A DNA stretch of 64,000 nt from Amycolatopsis sp. (GTDB lineage: Bacteria > Actinomycetota > Actinomycetes > Mycobacteriales > Pseudonocardiaceae): the NCBI RefSeq assembly GCF_025464955.1, contig NZ_JAODNM010000137.1, positions 37,065-101,064 of the forward strand, given 5' to 3'. The translations under genes and the position numbers were made by a program. Numbering within the stretch: the first letter of the stretch is position 1; each line of letters starts with the position of its first letter. The notes under the pieces were generated by a model. It saw only the letters and a program-made list of their open reading frames with translations, was not told the origin of the DNA and made no database searches. This document shows positions 1-9,274 of the stretch, piece after piece.

Positions 1-555
1 GAGGCCGAGGCGCGCGGACTGTCCGTCGCGAACAAGCCCGACAGCTACGACATCTGCTTCATCCCGGACGGCGACACGAAGAAGTTCCTCGAGGGCAAGC
101 TCGGCCAGCACCCCGGCGCGCTCGTCGACGCCGAAACCGGCGCGGTGCTGGGGCAGCACACCGGCGTGCACGGGTTCACCGTCGGGCAGCGCAAGGGACT
201 CGGCATCGAGGCGCCTGCCGCCGACGGACGGCCGCGGTACGTGCTGTCCCTGGAGCCGGTTTCGGGCACGGTGAAGGTCGGTTCCGCGGAGGATCTCGGC
301 GTCGCGGTGATCGAGGCCGACCGGCCGATCTGGCCGAACGAGCGTCCGCTGGACGGGCCCACCGAGTGTGTCGTGCAGGTGCGCGCCCACGGCGGCACGG
401 TAGAGGCCGTCGCCGAGGCGATCGGTGGAACCGTCCGCATCCAGCTGCGCGAGCCGCTCCGCGGTGTCGCCCCCGGCCAGGTTGCCGTGCTGTATCGGCC
501 GCACGCCGATGGCGACATCGTCCTCGGCAGCGCGAAGATCGCCTCCACGGCGTAG
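1..555 (+). CDS. mnmA: tRNA 2-thiouridine synthase MnmA (3' part)
   Basis: C-terminal 184 residues of the tRNA-specific 2-thiouridylase, which thiolates U34 of the wobble position in tRNA-Lys, -Glu and -Gln using ATP and relayed sulfur. The frame is open from the window edge, so the N-terminal ATP-binding PP-loop domain lies outside. Visible are the DSYDICFIPDGD segment containing the second catalytic cysteine, the conserved GFTVGQRKGLGI motif and the C-terminal beta-barrel ending in a typical GQVAVLY strand. The stop (TAG) is at 553-555. Identification rests on these family signatures and is secure; the start is not visible. Confidence 0.95.
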   Translation, partial: EAEARGLSVANKPDSYDICFIPDGDTKKFLEGKLGQHPGALVDAETGAVLGQHTGVHGFTVGQRKGLGIEAPAADGRPRYVLSLEPVSGTVKVGSAEDLGVAVIEADRPIWPNERPLDGPTECVVQVRAHGGTVEAVAEAIGGTVRIQLREPLRGVAPGQVAVLYRPHADGDIVLGSAKIASTA

Positions 556-560
556 GGCGG

Positions 561-1007
561 CTACAGAGCGAGCTTGAAGCCCTGGTGGCTGGCGACGAAG
601 CCGAGCCGCTCGTAGAAGCGGTGAGCGTCGACCCGGGACATGTCCGAGGTCAGCTGCACCAGCACACAGCCGCGTCGGCGCGACTCGTCGATCGCCCACT
701 TCATCAGCGTCCCGCCGAGGCCGCTGCCGCGCTGGCCGGAGTGCACCCGCACGCCTTCGATCTGGCCGCGTAGCGAGCCCTTGCGGGACAGCCCGGGGAT
801 GAACGTGAGCTGGAACGTGCCCACGACGGCACCATCGAGGTCCGCGACCATCAGGAGCTGGTTCGGGTCGGCGTCGATGTCTTCGAACGCCTTGAGGTAC
901 GGGCCGAGGTCGTCGACCGAATCCCGGCTCGCGCCGAGCTGGTCGTCGATGAGCAGCCGCACGATCGGCTCGACGTCTTCGCGGATGGCCTGCCGGATCT
1001 CGGTCAC
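561..1007 (-). CDS. GNAT family N-acetyltransferase
   Basis: 148-residue single-domain acetyltransferase. The acetyl-CoA loop is the RGSGLGGTLMKWAI stretch (Q/RxxGxG/A signature), followed by the SDMSRVDAHRFYERLGF motif typical of the C-terminal half of GNAT proteins. Substrate is unknown; the closest general class is PhnO/RimI-like small-molecule acetyltransferases. It starts with GTG at 1005-1007 with a weak ribosome site, is convergent with mnmA (5-bp gap), and lies 25 bp downstream of the glycosyltransferase on the same strand, so the two may be co-transcribed. Confidence 0.85.
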   Translation of the reverse strand: MTEIRQAIREDVEPIVRLLIDDQLGASRDSVDDLGPYLKAFEDIDADPNQLLMVADLDGAVVGTFQLTFIPGLSRKGSLRGQIEGVRVHSGQRGSGLGGTLMKWAIDESRRRGCVLVQLTSDMSRVDAHRFYERLGFVASHQGFKLAL

Positions 1008-1032
1008 GGCTTTGATTATGGCAGCGCCGTCG

Positions 1033-2247
1033 CTACGAGCCCAGTGCCATCAGGCGCTGCGCGGCGACGGTGGTGCCGTCGGTGCGGACGTTGGCGGCGA
1101 CGTCGTTGGCGCGGGATGTCACCTCGGGTCGGAGCGCGCGCTCCAGCGCCGTGGCCAGCGAGTCGGCGGTCGGGACGCCGGGAGCGTGTGCGGTGCCGAT
1201 CCCGAGCTGGTCGACTCGGCCGGCCCAGTAGTGCTGGTCGTACTTCTGCGGAACGATGACCTGGGGCGCGCCGGCCCGGCCGGCTGCGGTGGTGGTGCCT
1301 GCCCCGCCGTGGTGGACGGCGGCGGCGACGCGGGTGAAGAGCGCGTGGTGGTTGACCTCGCCGACGGAGAGCCAGTCGGGTTCGTCGTCCAGCGGCGACA
1401 GGCCGGCCCAGCCGCGCGCCACGACGGCCCGCCGGCCCAGTTCGCGCGCCGATTTGAGCATCTCCCGGCCGAGGCCTTCCGCCGCGCTCATGCTGCCGAA
1501 GCCGAAGTAGACGGGTGGTTCGCCGGCATCGAGAAACGCCTCCAGCTCGGGCGAAAGCGGACTCTCGTCCGGCAGAATCCAGGCGCCCGTCTGCACGACG
1601 TCCAAGTCCGAGGGACGCGGCCACGGCCCCAACGTCGGGTCGGCGGCCAGCCAGGGCGCGCCGGTGAACATGTGGTCCCGCACGTCGGCGACCGCGGGCA
1701 GGCCTGCTGACGCCAGGTATGAGTTGAGCGCGACGCCGGAGCTCTCGTTCCAGCGCTGTGCGTCCTCGGCCCACAGCGTGAGGTTGTCCGGCGTCTGGGA
1801 CGTCGGCAGCGGTCCGAACATCGGGAGCGGCGCGTGGTGCGGGGACGGCAGTGTCACCGGGCAGAAGCTCGTGTAGACGTAGTGGATCCCGAGCTGTTCG
1901 GCGATCGAGCGGACGGCCATCATCATCGCTCCACCAGCCACGATGACGTCGCAGCCCTCGGCTGCCGCGGAGATGGTGGTGAACTGGTTGGCGATGGTGG
2001 CTTCCAGCAGTTGAAGCCGCTGTTCCGGGGTGAACTTGGACGGCACGACCTGCTGGCCTGCCTTCGCGGTGTGGCGCACTTCGGGGCCGATGGGCACGAC
2101 GGGGATCCCGAGGCCCTCGATCCACTCGCGGAAGTCCGGCGGCACGCACACGCGGATCTCCTGGCCGAGTGCCCGCAGCTCCAACGCCAGCCCCACCACC
2201 GGCTGGACTTCGCCACGTGACCCGATCGTGGACAGCAAGACACGCAT
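1033..2247 (-). CDS. GT-B glycosyltransferase (UGT/vancomycin Gtf-like)
   Basis: 404-residue glycosyltransferase of family GT1 (MGT/Gtf type), transferring a sugar from a nucleotide sugar to a small acceptor. It begins MRVLLSTIGSRGEVQP, the standard N-terminal strand and loop of these enzymes, and carries the nucleotide-binding HHGGAGTTTAAGRAG motif at about residue 312 followed by PQKYDQHYWAGRV. I chose ATG 2247 rather than the longer frame because it has a GGGGAG ribosome site and matches the family N-terminus. No aglycone biosynthesis genes are next to it, so it may act in detoxification or on an unlinked metabolite. Confidence 0.9.
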   Translation of the reverse strand: MRVLLSTIGSRGEVQPVVGLALELRALGQEIRVCVPPDFREWIEGLGIPVVPIGPEVRHTAKAGQQVVPSKFTPEQRLQLLEATIANQFTTISAAAEGCDVIVAGGAMMMAVRSIAEQLGIHYVYTSFCPVTLPSPHHAPLPMFGPLPTSQTPDNLTLWAEDAQRWNESSGVALNSYLASAGLPAVADVRDHMFTGAPWLAADPTLGPWPRPSDLDVVQTGAWILPDESPLSPELEAFLDAGEPPVYFGFGSMSAAEGLGREMLKSARELGRRAVVARGWAGLSPLDDEPDWLSVGEVNHHALFTRVAAAVHHGGAGTTTAAGRAGAPQVIVPQKYDQHYWAGRVDQLGIGTAHAPGVPTADSLATALERALRPEVTSRANDVAANVRTDGTTVAAQRLMALGS

Positions 2248-2410
2248 GAAACTCCCCGGTGACGGCAACTCGAAGGTGAGCCATGATTCTGGGCCGTCAC
2301 CGGGGTCTTGCCGCAAGTCCCCCTATCGGCTATATGTTTAAAGGGGAAGAGAAGCGGGCCGTGTTCGTCCGGCGCTCCGAGTCGCCCCGAAACCCGCACC
2401 GGCTCCAGCG

Positions 2411-3472
2411 CTAGGGCGCGGTGTATCGCCGTACGCCGTCAACCTCCGCCGCGGCGAGTTTTCCTTGCGAGACCAGCAAGTCCAGGTGGGCGCCGGTTTC
2501 GAGCACGGCGAGCGTCTGGTTGAACGCGTCCATTTCGGACAGTTTGCGTAGCCGCCTTGTCCAGCCGAGGCTCGCCGCTGTCTCGTACGCCGTGGTCGCG
2601 CCGCCGAGGATCTTCGCACCCATGGTTTCCAGCCGCTGCCGGTGATGTTCCAGCAGTTCGTCCACCCTTTCGTGCACACTTTCGGACACTGGGCCGTGCG
2701 CGGGCAGCAGGCGTGTGTCGGGCATGGCCCGGACGAGGCGCAGCGAGTCGAGGTAGTCGTTGAGCGGCAGGTCGGCTATCGCGGGCTGGAAGCCGATCGA
2801 CGGCGTGATGTGTGGCAGGACGTGGTCGCCGGAGAACAGCAGGCCGGCTTCACCGTCGACGAACACGACGTGCCCGGTGGTGTGGCCGGGCGTGTGGACG
2901 ACGTCGAGCTCACGACCGGGAAGCACAGTCCGACGCCCGGGCGTCAACCACTCGTCGGGGTCTTCCCAGTCGCCCATGTCCGTGCGCTCGAACCCGTCGA
3001 ACATCCTGCCCAGCGCCTCGACGACGAGGTCGGCGCCACTGCGGCGAAGCAGTTCGATCTGCGCGAACATGCCAAAAGCGTCCGGGTTTGCGGAGATTTT
3101 GAGCGACGGCTCCTCGAGCGCACCCAGCGCGACTTTGCTGCCGAACTCCCGTCGCAGCGCGACAGCCTGCGTGTAGTGGTCACGGTGGACATGGGTGACG
3201 AGGAACTGGCTGATGTCCCCGAGCTGGGCGCCGATGCCCTTCAACGCCGTCGCGAGCTGCTCACGGGCGGCGTCCAGCGCCCATCCGGAGTCGATCATCA
3301 CCAGTTCGGTGCCATCGGTGATGGCGTACACGTTGACCGCGCGCAACGCGTCGTTCGGCAGCGGCAGCGGGATCCGGTACACCCCCGGCGCGGCCGAGTA
3401 GATCCCTGGTTCGGTCCAGTCGCGCCCGGTGTCTTCGCTCAACGGCTCCACTGTGCGAGACCTCCTCGTCAT
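2411..3472 (-). CDS. MBL-fold metallo-hydrolase
   Basis: 353-residue metallo-beta-lactamase-fold enzyme. Metal ligands are visible: the HxHxDH motif as HVHRDH (His94, His96, Asp98, His99), the HTPGHTTGH loop, the SGDHVL aspartate and the LPAHG motif, followed by a C-terminal helical domain as in beta-lactamase-like/LACTB2-type hydrolases. Start ATG 3472 has GGGGAA upstream; the longer GTG start at 3541 would add 23 unconvincing residues. Substrate unknown, probably a thioester or ester. It is a monocistron separated from the glycosyltransferase by about 160 bp. Confidence 0.88.
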   Translation of the reverse strand: MTRRSRTVEPLSEDTGRDWTEPGIYSAAPGVYRIPLPLPNDALRAVNVYAITDGTELVMIDSGWALDAAREQLATALKGIGAQLGDISQFLVTHVHRDHYTQAVALRREFGSKVALGALEEPSLKISANPDAFGMFAQIELLRRSGADLVVEALGRMFDGFERTDMGDWEDPDEWLTPGRRTVLPGRELDVVHTPGHTTGHVVFVDGEAGLLFSGDHVLPHITPSIGFQPAIADLPLNDYLDSLRLVRAMPDTRLLPAHGPVSESVHERVDELLEHHRQRLETMGAKILGGATTAYETAASLGWTRRLRKLSEMDAFNQTLAVLETGAHLDLLVSQGKLAAAEVDGVRRYTAP

Positions 3473-3617
3473 CGTTCCCCGTAAACACCTTGACCCGTTA
3501 TTGACCAAGTGTCTACTGAGAGCCTGCGAGACGCACGTCACCTGTCAAAAGCGGCGGTCGTGCATCGGCGCGTCGTGGTTCAGCGTGGCTGCTGGGGCTG
3601 GCTGGTCCGGTGCCGTT

Positions 3618-3668
3618 GTGTACGAAACGTCCCCCGATACAAATGATTTGTACTAAACGTCCCCCGAG
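3618..3668. repeat. Degenerate copy of the GGGGGACGTTTCGTAC repeat
   Basis: Two direct copies of a half-site, TGTACGAAACGTCCCCCGA and TGTACTAAACGTCCCCCGA, are separated by about 9 bp in the gap between the MBL hydrolase promoter and the LURP-one gene end. The same word forms a perfect 23-bp inverted repeat at 33207-33257. Here the arms are in direct rather than inverted order, so this copy would not form the same hairpin. Confidence 0.7.
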
Positions 3669-3742
3669 TCGCTGGCGCGCGGGCCACAACGCCACCAAGG
3701 TGGCCCTGAGGGGTCCCCGCACCCGGGGCCCCACCAGCACTG

Positions 3743-4507
3743 TCAAAAGCGGTTTTCGGGCGGGGCGTCCTGGTTCAACGCCGTGTCGATGGTCAGCGCG
3801 GCGGCGACGACCAGCGTGGCCAGCGGATCCTGCAGCGGACGCGGGATGTGCACCGCGTAGTTGTCCGCCGTCGACCACCTCCTGTCGAACAGGCTCTGAA
3901 ACTTCTTGTCCACCCGCGCGATCTGGTTGCCTGCCTGGTCGGTGACCTCGAAGTCCCAGGACAGCCAGTTTTCCGCGGTGATCGCGCCGACGGGCTGTCC
4001 GTTGACCGTGAAGTCGAACCGGATCTTGCCGAAGACGTTCGCCTGCACGATCTCGCCGATCGGGGAGTCGTCGGCCCTGGTCACCAGGAACTTCGACTTG
4101 ATCACCTTCGCCGGCCGCATGACCTTGAACATCGTGCTGTTGCTGGCGTCGCGGATCTCGAACTTGTGCGTGAGGAACTGGTCGTACTTGGTGAACAACC
4201 GGATCGCTTTCTGCATCCCGCCCTGGCCGACCTCGATGATGCTGCCGATCCGCTGGCCTGCCTGATTGCTCACGGTGTACTCGTTGGTCAGCTCGAACAT
4301 TTTCGCGCGCTGGTTCACCAGCAGCACGGGTTCGCTGAACAGCGTCCCGCCGGTCGGCCTGGTATAGGCGGCGGGTGCGTGCTGCGGGGGCTGAGCCTGC
4401 TGCGCGGGCTGCGTGCTCGACGTCCACGTGCGCCCGTCCCACCACCGGAGCAGCTGGGGTGCCTGCTGATCCGGGTACCAGCCTGGCGGGGGCGGAGGGT
4501 TCGTCAT
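3743..4507 (-). CDS. DUF2510 plus LURP-one/scramblase-like protein
   Basis: 254-residue protein with an N-terminal DUF2510 motif (PPPPPGWYPDQ, then LLRWWDGRTWT) joined through a Gln/Pro/Ala-rich linker to a beta-barrel domain of the LURP-one-related/phospholipid-scramblase-like type (strands such as LFSEPVLLVNQRAK, YTVSNQAGQRIGSI, FEIRDASNSTMFKV). Actinobacterial proteins of this layout have no assigned reaction; a membrane-associated lipid- or ligand-binding role is an inference. Start ATG 4507 was chosen over the 125-residue longer frame because DUF2510 begins exactly there. Divergent from the MetE-like gene. Confidence 0.85.
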   Translation of the reverse strand: MTNPPPPPGWYPDQQAPQLLRWWDGRTWTSSTQPAQQAQPPQHAPAAYTRPTGGTLFSEPVLLVNQRAKMFELTNEYTVSNQAGQRIGSIIEVGQGGMQKAIRLFTKYDQFLTHKFEIRDASNSTMFKVMRPAKVIKSKFLVTRADDSPIGEIVQANVFGKIRFDFTVNGQPVGAITAENWLSWDFEVTDQAGNQIARVDKKFQSLFDRRWSTADNYAVHIPRPLQDPLATLVVAAALTIDTALNQDAPPENRF

Positions 4508-4615
4508 GCGGGGGAAGCGTAGTGGCCGCGTGCGTGCCGTGGACCCGGATCCCTGATACGCGGCGAATGTCCGGTCCAGCGTGGGGCCGCGCGCGTCCGG
4601 CCGCGCCGACCAAGG

Positions 4616-5665
4616 ATGATGCCGGATGTGAATGACCAAGCTTGGCCCGTCGGCGTCGCCACCGGTATCGGTTCGATGCCGGGTGAGCGCCCGATCGAGG
4701 CGGCGGCCGTCGTTTTCGGCGAGCTGCCGGAGATCCCGTACCTGCCCGAGTTGCCCGCGCGGGGCGTCGGGGCCGACATGCTGGGCCGGACGGCGGCGCG
4801 GCTGGTCGACATAGCCGTCGACGTCGTCCCCAGCGGTTACCGCGTCACCGCGCACCCCGGCCGCGTCCATCGGCGCGCCCACGACTTCCTCCAGTGGGAC
4901 CTCGACGCGTTCGAGGAGGCGTCGCAGCGGTCCGGGCTCGCGCTACCGGTCGTCAAGACGCAGCTCGCCGGGCCGTGGACGCTGGCCGCCGGGGTCGAGC
5001 TGGCCCGTGGACACCGCGTCCTCACGGACAAAGGCGCGTTGCGCGACTTCGCCGAGTCGCTGCTCTCCGGGCTCGCCGCGCACGTCGCCGACCTGACCTC
5101 CCGCGTCGGCGCGCCCGTGATGGTCCAGTTCGACGAGCCGACGCTGCCCGATGTCCTGGCGGGCTCGCTGTCGACGCCGTCGGGCTACGGCACGGTCCGC
5201 TCGGTGCCGGCCGCGGAGGCCCGCGCGCTGCTCGCGACGGTGATCGAGGGCGCGAAGGCCATCACCGGGCAGCCGGTGATCGTGCACTGCTGCGCCGCCG
5301 AACCGCCGATTCCCCTGCTGCGCTCGGCCGGCGCGGATGTGCTCTCGCTCGACCTCACGTTGGCCGACATCACCGACGCCCGGCTCCTCGACGCGCTGGG
5401 TGAGGCGTGGGACGACGGCACGGTGTTCGCGCTCGGCCTGGTCCCGTCGCTCGCCCCGGAGCAAAGCCCCCAGCTGCACGACGTCGCCAAGCCGGCGCTC
5501 GACCTCGTCGACAGGCTCGGCTTCGACCGCGAGTTCCTCGCCACCAGAGCCGCGGTCACGCCGACCTGCGGGCTCGCCGGCGCGACCGAGACGTGGGCGA
5601 AGGAAGCGCTGAAGCTCAGCCGGGACCTCGCCAGGGCGTTCGTCGAGCCCCCGGAAACCTGGTAG
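4616..5665 (+). CDS. MetE-like (cobalamin-independent) methionine synthase family protein
   Basis: 349-residue single TIM-barrel protein of the UROD/MetE-like superfamily, about the size of the MetE catalytic C-terminal half alone. Zinc-ligand motifs are present: VHCCAAEP (His-x-Cys) and TPTCGLAG near the C-terminus, plus VQFDEPTLPD. These enzymes transfer methyl groups to thiols; whether it makes methionine from homocysteine or acts in another corrinoid/thiol methyl transfer cannot be told. ATG codons at 4616 and 4619 and a GTG at 4628 are all possible starts. Confidence 0.85.
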   Translation: MMPDVNDQAWPVGVATGIGSMPGERPIEAAAVVFGELPEIPYLPELPARGVGADMLGRTAARLVDIAVDVVPSGYRVTAHPGRVHRRAHDFLQWDLDAFEEASQRSGLALPVVKTQLAGPWTLAAGVELARGHRVLTDKGALRDFAESLLSGLAAHVADLTSRVGAPVMVQFDEPTLPDVLAGSLSTPSGYGTVRSVPAAEARALLATVIEGAKAITGQPVIVHCCAAEPPIPLLRSAGADVLSLDLTLADITDARLLDALGEAWDDGTVFALGLVPSLAPEQSPQLHDVAKPALDLVDRLGFDREFLATRAAVTPTCGLAGATETWAKEALKLSRDLARAFVEPPETW

Positions 5666-5670
5666 CGCCG

Positions 5671-5735
5671 GCAACTCGCCGTCGAGTTGCGGTAGTTGCG
5701 CACGCTAAGTACCGCAACTCGCCGTCGAGTTGCGG
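5671..5735. repeat. Tandem CCGCAACTCG palindromes between convergent genes
   Basis: Two copies of a hairpin of the form CAACTCG-CCGT-CGAGTTG. The first (5671-5690) has 8-bp arms; the second (5712-5735) has perfect 10-bp arms CCGCAACTCG/CGAGTTGCGG around a 4-nt loop. They lie exactly between the convergent MetE-like and DUF1349 genes and may end transcription in both directions, though there is no U-tract. The same 24-bp element recurs at 60597-60620 and, degraded, near 10074-10095. Confidence 0.85.
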
Positions 5736-5736
5736 T

Positions 5737-6297
5737 TCAGCGCTGGGTGATGTCGACGTTCGCGAAGTCGACCTTGAAACCGTTGCCGTCAGGGGACGCG
5801 CACATGACTCCGGCGAACACGTCGGGCTCGGCGGGGAAGTACGCGAGACGCGCCATGGTGACCGGCTCCGCCCCCTCGACGCCGTAGCGAACGGTGACGG
5901 TGTCGCCGGTGCGATCCACCGAGATCGTCACCGACCCGGGTGAACCCGGCAGCGAGACCACCGACCAGTCCGAGACGTCCCTTGTCACGACGACGCTGAG
6001 CAGCTGCTCGCCGCCGACGTATTCGATCCCGGTCTTGACCCAGTTACGTTCGTCGATCCGCAGCAGCACCCCGGCCTGGTCGTAGAGGTCGGTGTACGCG
6101 CCCGAGAACGTCGTCGTGAGGGTGAATTCCCCGGTCAGCGTGCGGCCGAGCGCGTGGCCGGTGTCCCGGATGAAGCCGTAGTGCGTCGTGCGCCAGAAGT
6201 CCGTGCGGGGCGACGTCGTGACGGACAGCCCGTCGCCGGCCTCCCAGGACGCGGGCGGGTTCAACCAGGACCAGTCGTCGGAACCGAAAACCTTCAT
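5737..6297 (-). CDS. DUF1349 (concanavalin-like) domain protein
   Basis: 186-residue protein matching the DUF1349 family, a jelly-roll fold related to the C-terminal domain of beta-xylosidases. Typical strands are seen: TDFWRTTHYGFIRDTGH, LYDQAGVLLRIDERNWVKTG, VEYVGGEQLLSVVVT-like and the terminal FKVDFANVDITQ. No signal peptide, so probably cytoplasmic carbohydrate-binding or an accessory role. Start ATG 6297 fits the family N-terminus (KVFGSDDWSWLNPP). Divergent from the gene at 6397. Confidence 0.85.
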   Translation of the reverse strand: MKVFGSDDWSWLNPPASWEAGDGLSVTTSPRTDFWRTTHYGFIRDTGHALGRTLTGEFTLTTTFSGAYTDLYDQAGVLLRIDERNWVKTGIEYVGGEQLLSVVVTRDVSDWSVVSLPGSPGSVTISVDRTGDTVTVRYGVEGAEPVTMARLAYFPAEPDVFAGVMCASPDGNGFKVDFANVDITQR

Positions 6298-6396
6298 GCA
6301 CCCAAGTTGCCACGAAGTGTCGGACCCGGCGCGTAGCGTGTCGGGAAATCGACCGCTTCGAACCGTCGTTTCAGAACCGAGGTATCCGAGCAGACC

Positions 6397-7101
6397 ATGC
6401 GTTTCTTCCGCCGCCGCGCCACCCCCGACAACGCCCCCGATCCGCGCACCCCGTGGCCGGAGCAACCTGTCCAAGCGGACGCGAGGGCGGCCGCGGCAGC
6501 GTTCTGGGAGCGCTGGTACGAGCTGCTCCCGCAGATCAGCGCGTCGTTGGGGGACCGGGAGCCCCAGCGGTTCGAACACGATCTGTGCCAGGCCGTCGCG
6601 CTACTGCACCCGGACCTGCACTTCTCGCTGGAGCGTGGGCAGCGGTCGATTTACGCGCTGGTTGTCACCGGCCAGGAGGACCCGAAGCTGCGGCCTTATA
6701 CCGACGCGTGGCGCGAGGCGGGGCCGCAGGACGACGCGATCTGGGAGTACCACGATTCGGTGCCGCCGGTGCCCGATCCCACCGAGGTCACCGTCAACCT
6801 GGGCGCGCACCGGATCTCGTTGGCCGAGATCCGGCTGTCCGCGAAGGTCGATGAGAGCGGCGAGCTGGTCGACGTCGCCGTCCACCATCCGCTGTTCGCC
6901 GAGCTGGAGCCGGCCGCTCGGTCGACGCTGACGTTCCTGCCGCTGGACGCCACGCTGGGTGAGCGGCTGGCCGCCGAACGGCTCCGCCGGGTCGAGACGG
7001 CCGAGGTCGAGCCGGCGGGCGCGATCACCCTGCTGGAGTTCCGTGACCTGGTACGGGGGCTCGGCGGAGAGCCTGCCGAAACTGTCGGTGAGGCTGGTTA
7101 A
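6397..7101 (+). CDS. Hypothetical actinobacterial protein
   Basis: 234-residue soluble protein I do not recognise as a named family. It begins MRFFRRRATPDN, has a Trp-rich segment (AFWERWYELLPQI) and an acidic, Leu-rich C-terminal half. Codon use is strongly high-GC3, as in neighbours. It ends 10 bp before the ligA GTG start, so it is probably transcribed with ligA. No signal peptide or membrane segment. Confidence 0.75.
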   Translation: MRFFRRRATPDNAPDPRTPWPEQPVQADARAAAAAFWERWYELLPQISASLGDREPQRFEHDLCQAVALLHPDLHFSLERGQRSIYALVVTGQEDPKLRPYTDAWREAGPQDDAIWEYHDSVPPVPDPTEVTVNLGAHRISLAEIRLSAKVDESGELVDVAVHHPLFAELEPAARSTLTFLPLDATLGERLAAERLRRVETAEVEPAGAITLLEFRDLVRGLGGEPAETVGEAG

Positions 7102-7111
7102 GCTGCTCACT

Positions 7112-9274
7112 GTGAGCAGCACAGACCTTCCAACGAACGAAGTCGCGACGGCACCGGCCGAGGTGCCCGCCGAGGTCCGCGAGCGCTACAGCGTGCTCGC
7201 GGAAGAGGTCCGCGGGCACCAGTTCCGGTACTACGTACTGGACTCGCCGATCGTGTCCGACGGCCAGTTCGACGCGCTCCTGGGGGAGCTGCAGGCGATG
7301 GAGGATGCCCATCCCGGCCTCGTCACGCCCGACTCTCCGACGCAGAACGTCGGCGGCACGTTCTCCACGATCTTCACCGCGTACGACCACCTCGAGCGCA
7401 TGCTCAGCCTGGACAACGTGTTCGACACCGAGGAGCTGCTCGCCTGGGTGGAGCGCGTCGAGCGGGAGATCGGCTCCACGCGGTACCTGTGCGAGCTGAA
7501 GATCGACGGTCTCGCCATCAACCTGCTCTACGAGGACGGCAAGCTCACCCGCGCCCTCACCCGGGGCGACGGCCGCACCGGCGAGGACGTCACGCTCAAC
7601 ATACGCACCCTGGAGCAGGTGCCGGACACACTGACCGGCACCGAGCGGTTCCCGGTGCCGAAGCTGGTCGAGGTGCGCGGCGAGGTGTTCTTCCGGGTGG
7701 AGGACTTCCTCGAGCTCAACGCGAAGATGGTCGAGCAGGGCAAGCCGCCGTACGCCAACCCGCGCAACACCGCGGCCGGTTCGCTGCGGCAGAAGGACCC
7801 GAAGATCACCAAGTCCCGCCGGCTGCGGCTGATCTGCCACGGCCTCGGCAAACGGGAGGGGTTCGAGCCGAGCCGTCAGTCCGAGGCGTACGACGCGCTG
7901 GCGGCCTGGGGGCTGCCGGTGTCCCCCCACAGCAAGGTGCTCGATTCGGCGCAGGGCCTCACCGAGCGGATCGAGTACTGGGGCGAGCACCGCCACGACG
8001 CCGAGCACGAGATGGACGGCATCGTCATCAAGGTCGACGATGTCTCGCTGCAGCGGCGCCTCGGCACCACCTCGCGCGCTCCACGCTGGGCCATCGCGTA
8101 CAAGTACGCGCCCGAAGAAGCGATCACCACCCTGCTCGACATCCAGGTCAACGTCGGCCGCACCGGGCGCGTGACGCCGTTCGCGGTGATGGAGCCGGTC
8201 ACCGTCGCCGGGTCCACCGTGGCCATGGCCACCCTCCACAACCAGGAGGAGGTCAAGCGCAAGGGCGTCCTGATCGGGGACCGCGTGGTCATCCGCAAGG
8301 CGGGCGACGTCATCCCCGAGGTGCTCGGCCCGGTGGTCGACGCGCGCACCGGCAACGAGCGCGAGTTCGTCATGCCGACCCGCTGCCCGGAGTGCCACAC
8401 CACGCTGGCGTACCAGAAGGAGGGCGACATCGACATCCGTTGCCCGAATTCGCGGTCCTGCCCCGCACAGCTGCGCGAGCGGCTGTTCCACCTCGGTGGC
8501 CGCGGTGCGTTCGACATCGAGGTCCTCGGTTACGAGGCCGCCGCCGCGCTGCTCGAATCGGGTGCTGTCGTCGACGAGGGCGACATCTTTGATCTCACCG
8601 AGGAGAAGCTCGAACAGGTCGAGCTGTTCCGTACCAAGGCGGGTGAGCTGTCCGCGAACGGGCGCAAGCTGGTGACCAATCTGGAAACCGCGAAGGACCG
8701 TCCACTGTGGAAGGTCATCGTCGGCCTGTCGATCCGGCATGTCGGGCCGACGGCGGCGCAGGCCCTCGCCAGGGAGTTCGGCTCGCTGGAGCGCATCGAG
8801 AACGCCTCCGAGGAGGAGCTCGCCGAGGTCGACGGGGTCGGGCCGACCATCGCCCACGCCGTCCTCGAATGGTTCGACGTCGAGTGGCACCGCGAAGTCG
8901 TCGAGAAGTGGCGCGCGGCCGGCGTCCGGATGGAAGAGGCGCGTGATGACTCGATCCCGCGGTTCCTCGAAGGGCTGTCGATCGTGGTCACCGGCTCGCT
9001 GGCGACGTATTCGCGGGACGAGGCCAAGGAGTCGATCATGTCCCGCGGGGGCAAGGCCGCCGGTTCGGTGTCGAAGAAGACGGCCTTCGTCGTTGTCGGG
9101 GACGCGCCAGGCTCGAAGTACGACAAAGCCGTCCAGCTGAAGGTCCCGGTGCTCGACGAGAACGGCTTTACCGTGTTGCTGGAACGCGGTCCCGAGGCAG
9201 CCGCGGGGGTGGCGCTACCGACGGAGGAGGTAGCTTCTGCTGAAGCGACCGAATCGACGGGGGAAGCCGAGTGA
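7112..9274 (+). CDS. ligA: NAD-dependent DNA ligase LigA
   Basis: 720-residue essential replicative ligase that seals nicks using NAD+. Domain order is complete: NAD-binding Ia (HQFRYYVLDSPIVSD), adenylation domain with catalytic Lys130 in CELKIDG, OB fold (GRTGRVTPFAV), zinc finger (CPECHTTL...CPNSRSCPAQ), helix-hairpin-helix repeats and a C-terminal BRCT domain from about residue 610. GTG 7112 is chosen because homologues begin a short distance before the YYVLD motif; the upstream frame overlaps the preceding gene. The stop overlaps the next gene's GTGA. Confidence 0.97.
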   Translation: MSSTDLPTNEVATAPAEVPAEVRERYSVLAEEVRGHQFRYYVLDSPIVSDGQFDALLGELQAMEDAHPGLVTPDSPTQNVGGTFSTIFTAYDHLERMLSLDNVFDTEELLAWVERVEREIGSTRYLCELKIDGLAINLLYEDGKLTRALTRGDGRTGEDVTLNIRTLEQVPDTLTGTERFPVPKLVEVRGEVFFRVEDFLELNAKMVEQGKPPYANPRNTAAGSLRQKDPKITKSRRLRLICHGLGKREGFEPSRQSEAYDALAAWGLPVSPHSKVLDSAQGLTERIEYWGEHRHDAEHEMDGIVIKVDDVSLQRRLGTTSRAPRWAIAYKYAPEEAITTLLDIQVNVGRTGRVTPFAVMEPVTVAGSTVAMATLHNQEEVKRKGVLIGDRVVIRKAGDVIPEVLGPVVDARTGNEREFVMPTRCPECHTTLAYQKEGDIDIRCPNSRSCPAQLRERLFHLGGRGAFDIEVLGYEAAAALLESGAVVDEGDIFDLTEEKLEQVELFRTKAGELSANGRKLVTNLETAKDRPLWKVIVGLSIRHVGPTAAQALAREFGSLERIENASEEELAEVDGVGPTIAHAVLEWFDVEWHREVVEKWRAAGVRMEEARDDSIPRFLEGLSIVVTGSLATYSRDEAKESIMSRGGKAAGSVSKKTAFVVVGDAPGSKYDKAVQLKVPVLDENGFTVLLERGPEAAAGVALPTEEVASAEATESTGEAE

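Noticed and set aside
7025..8890. Long minus-strand frame opposite ligA (621 codons)
   Set aside because: Mirror of a certain ligA gene; high-GC third positions create long antisense frames. Composition is Arg/Val/Asp/His-rich with no domain.
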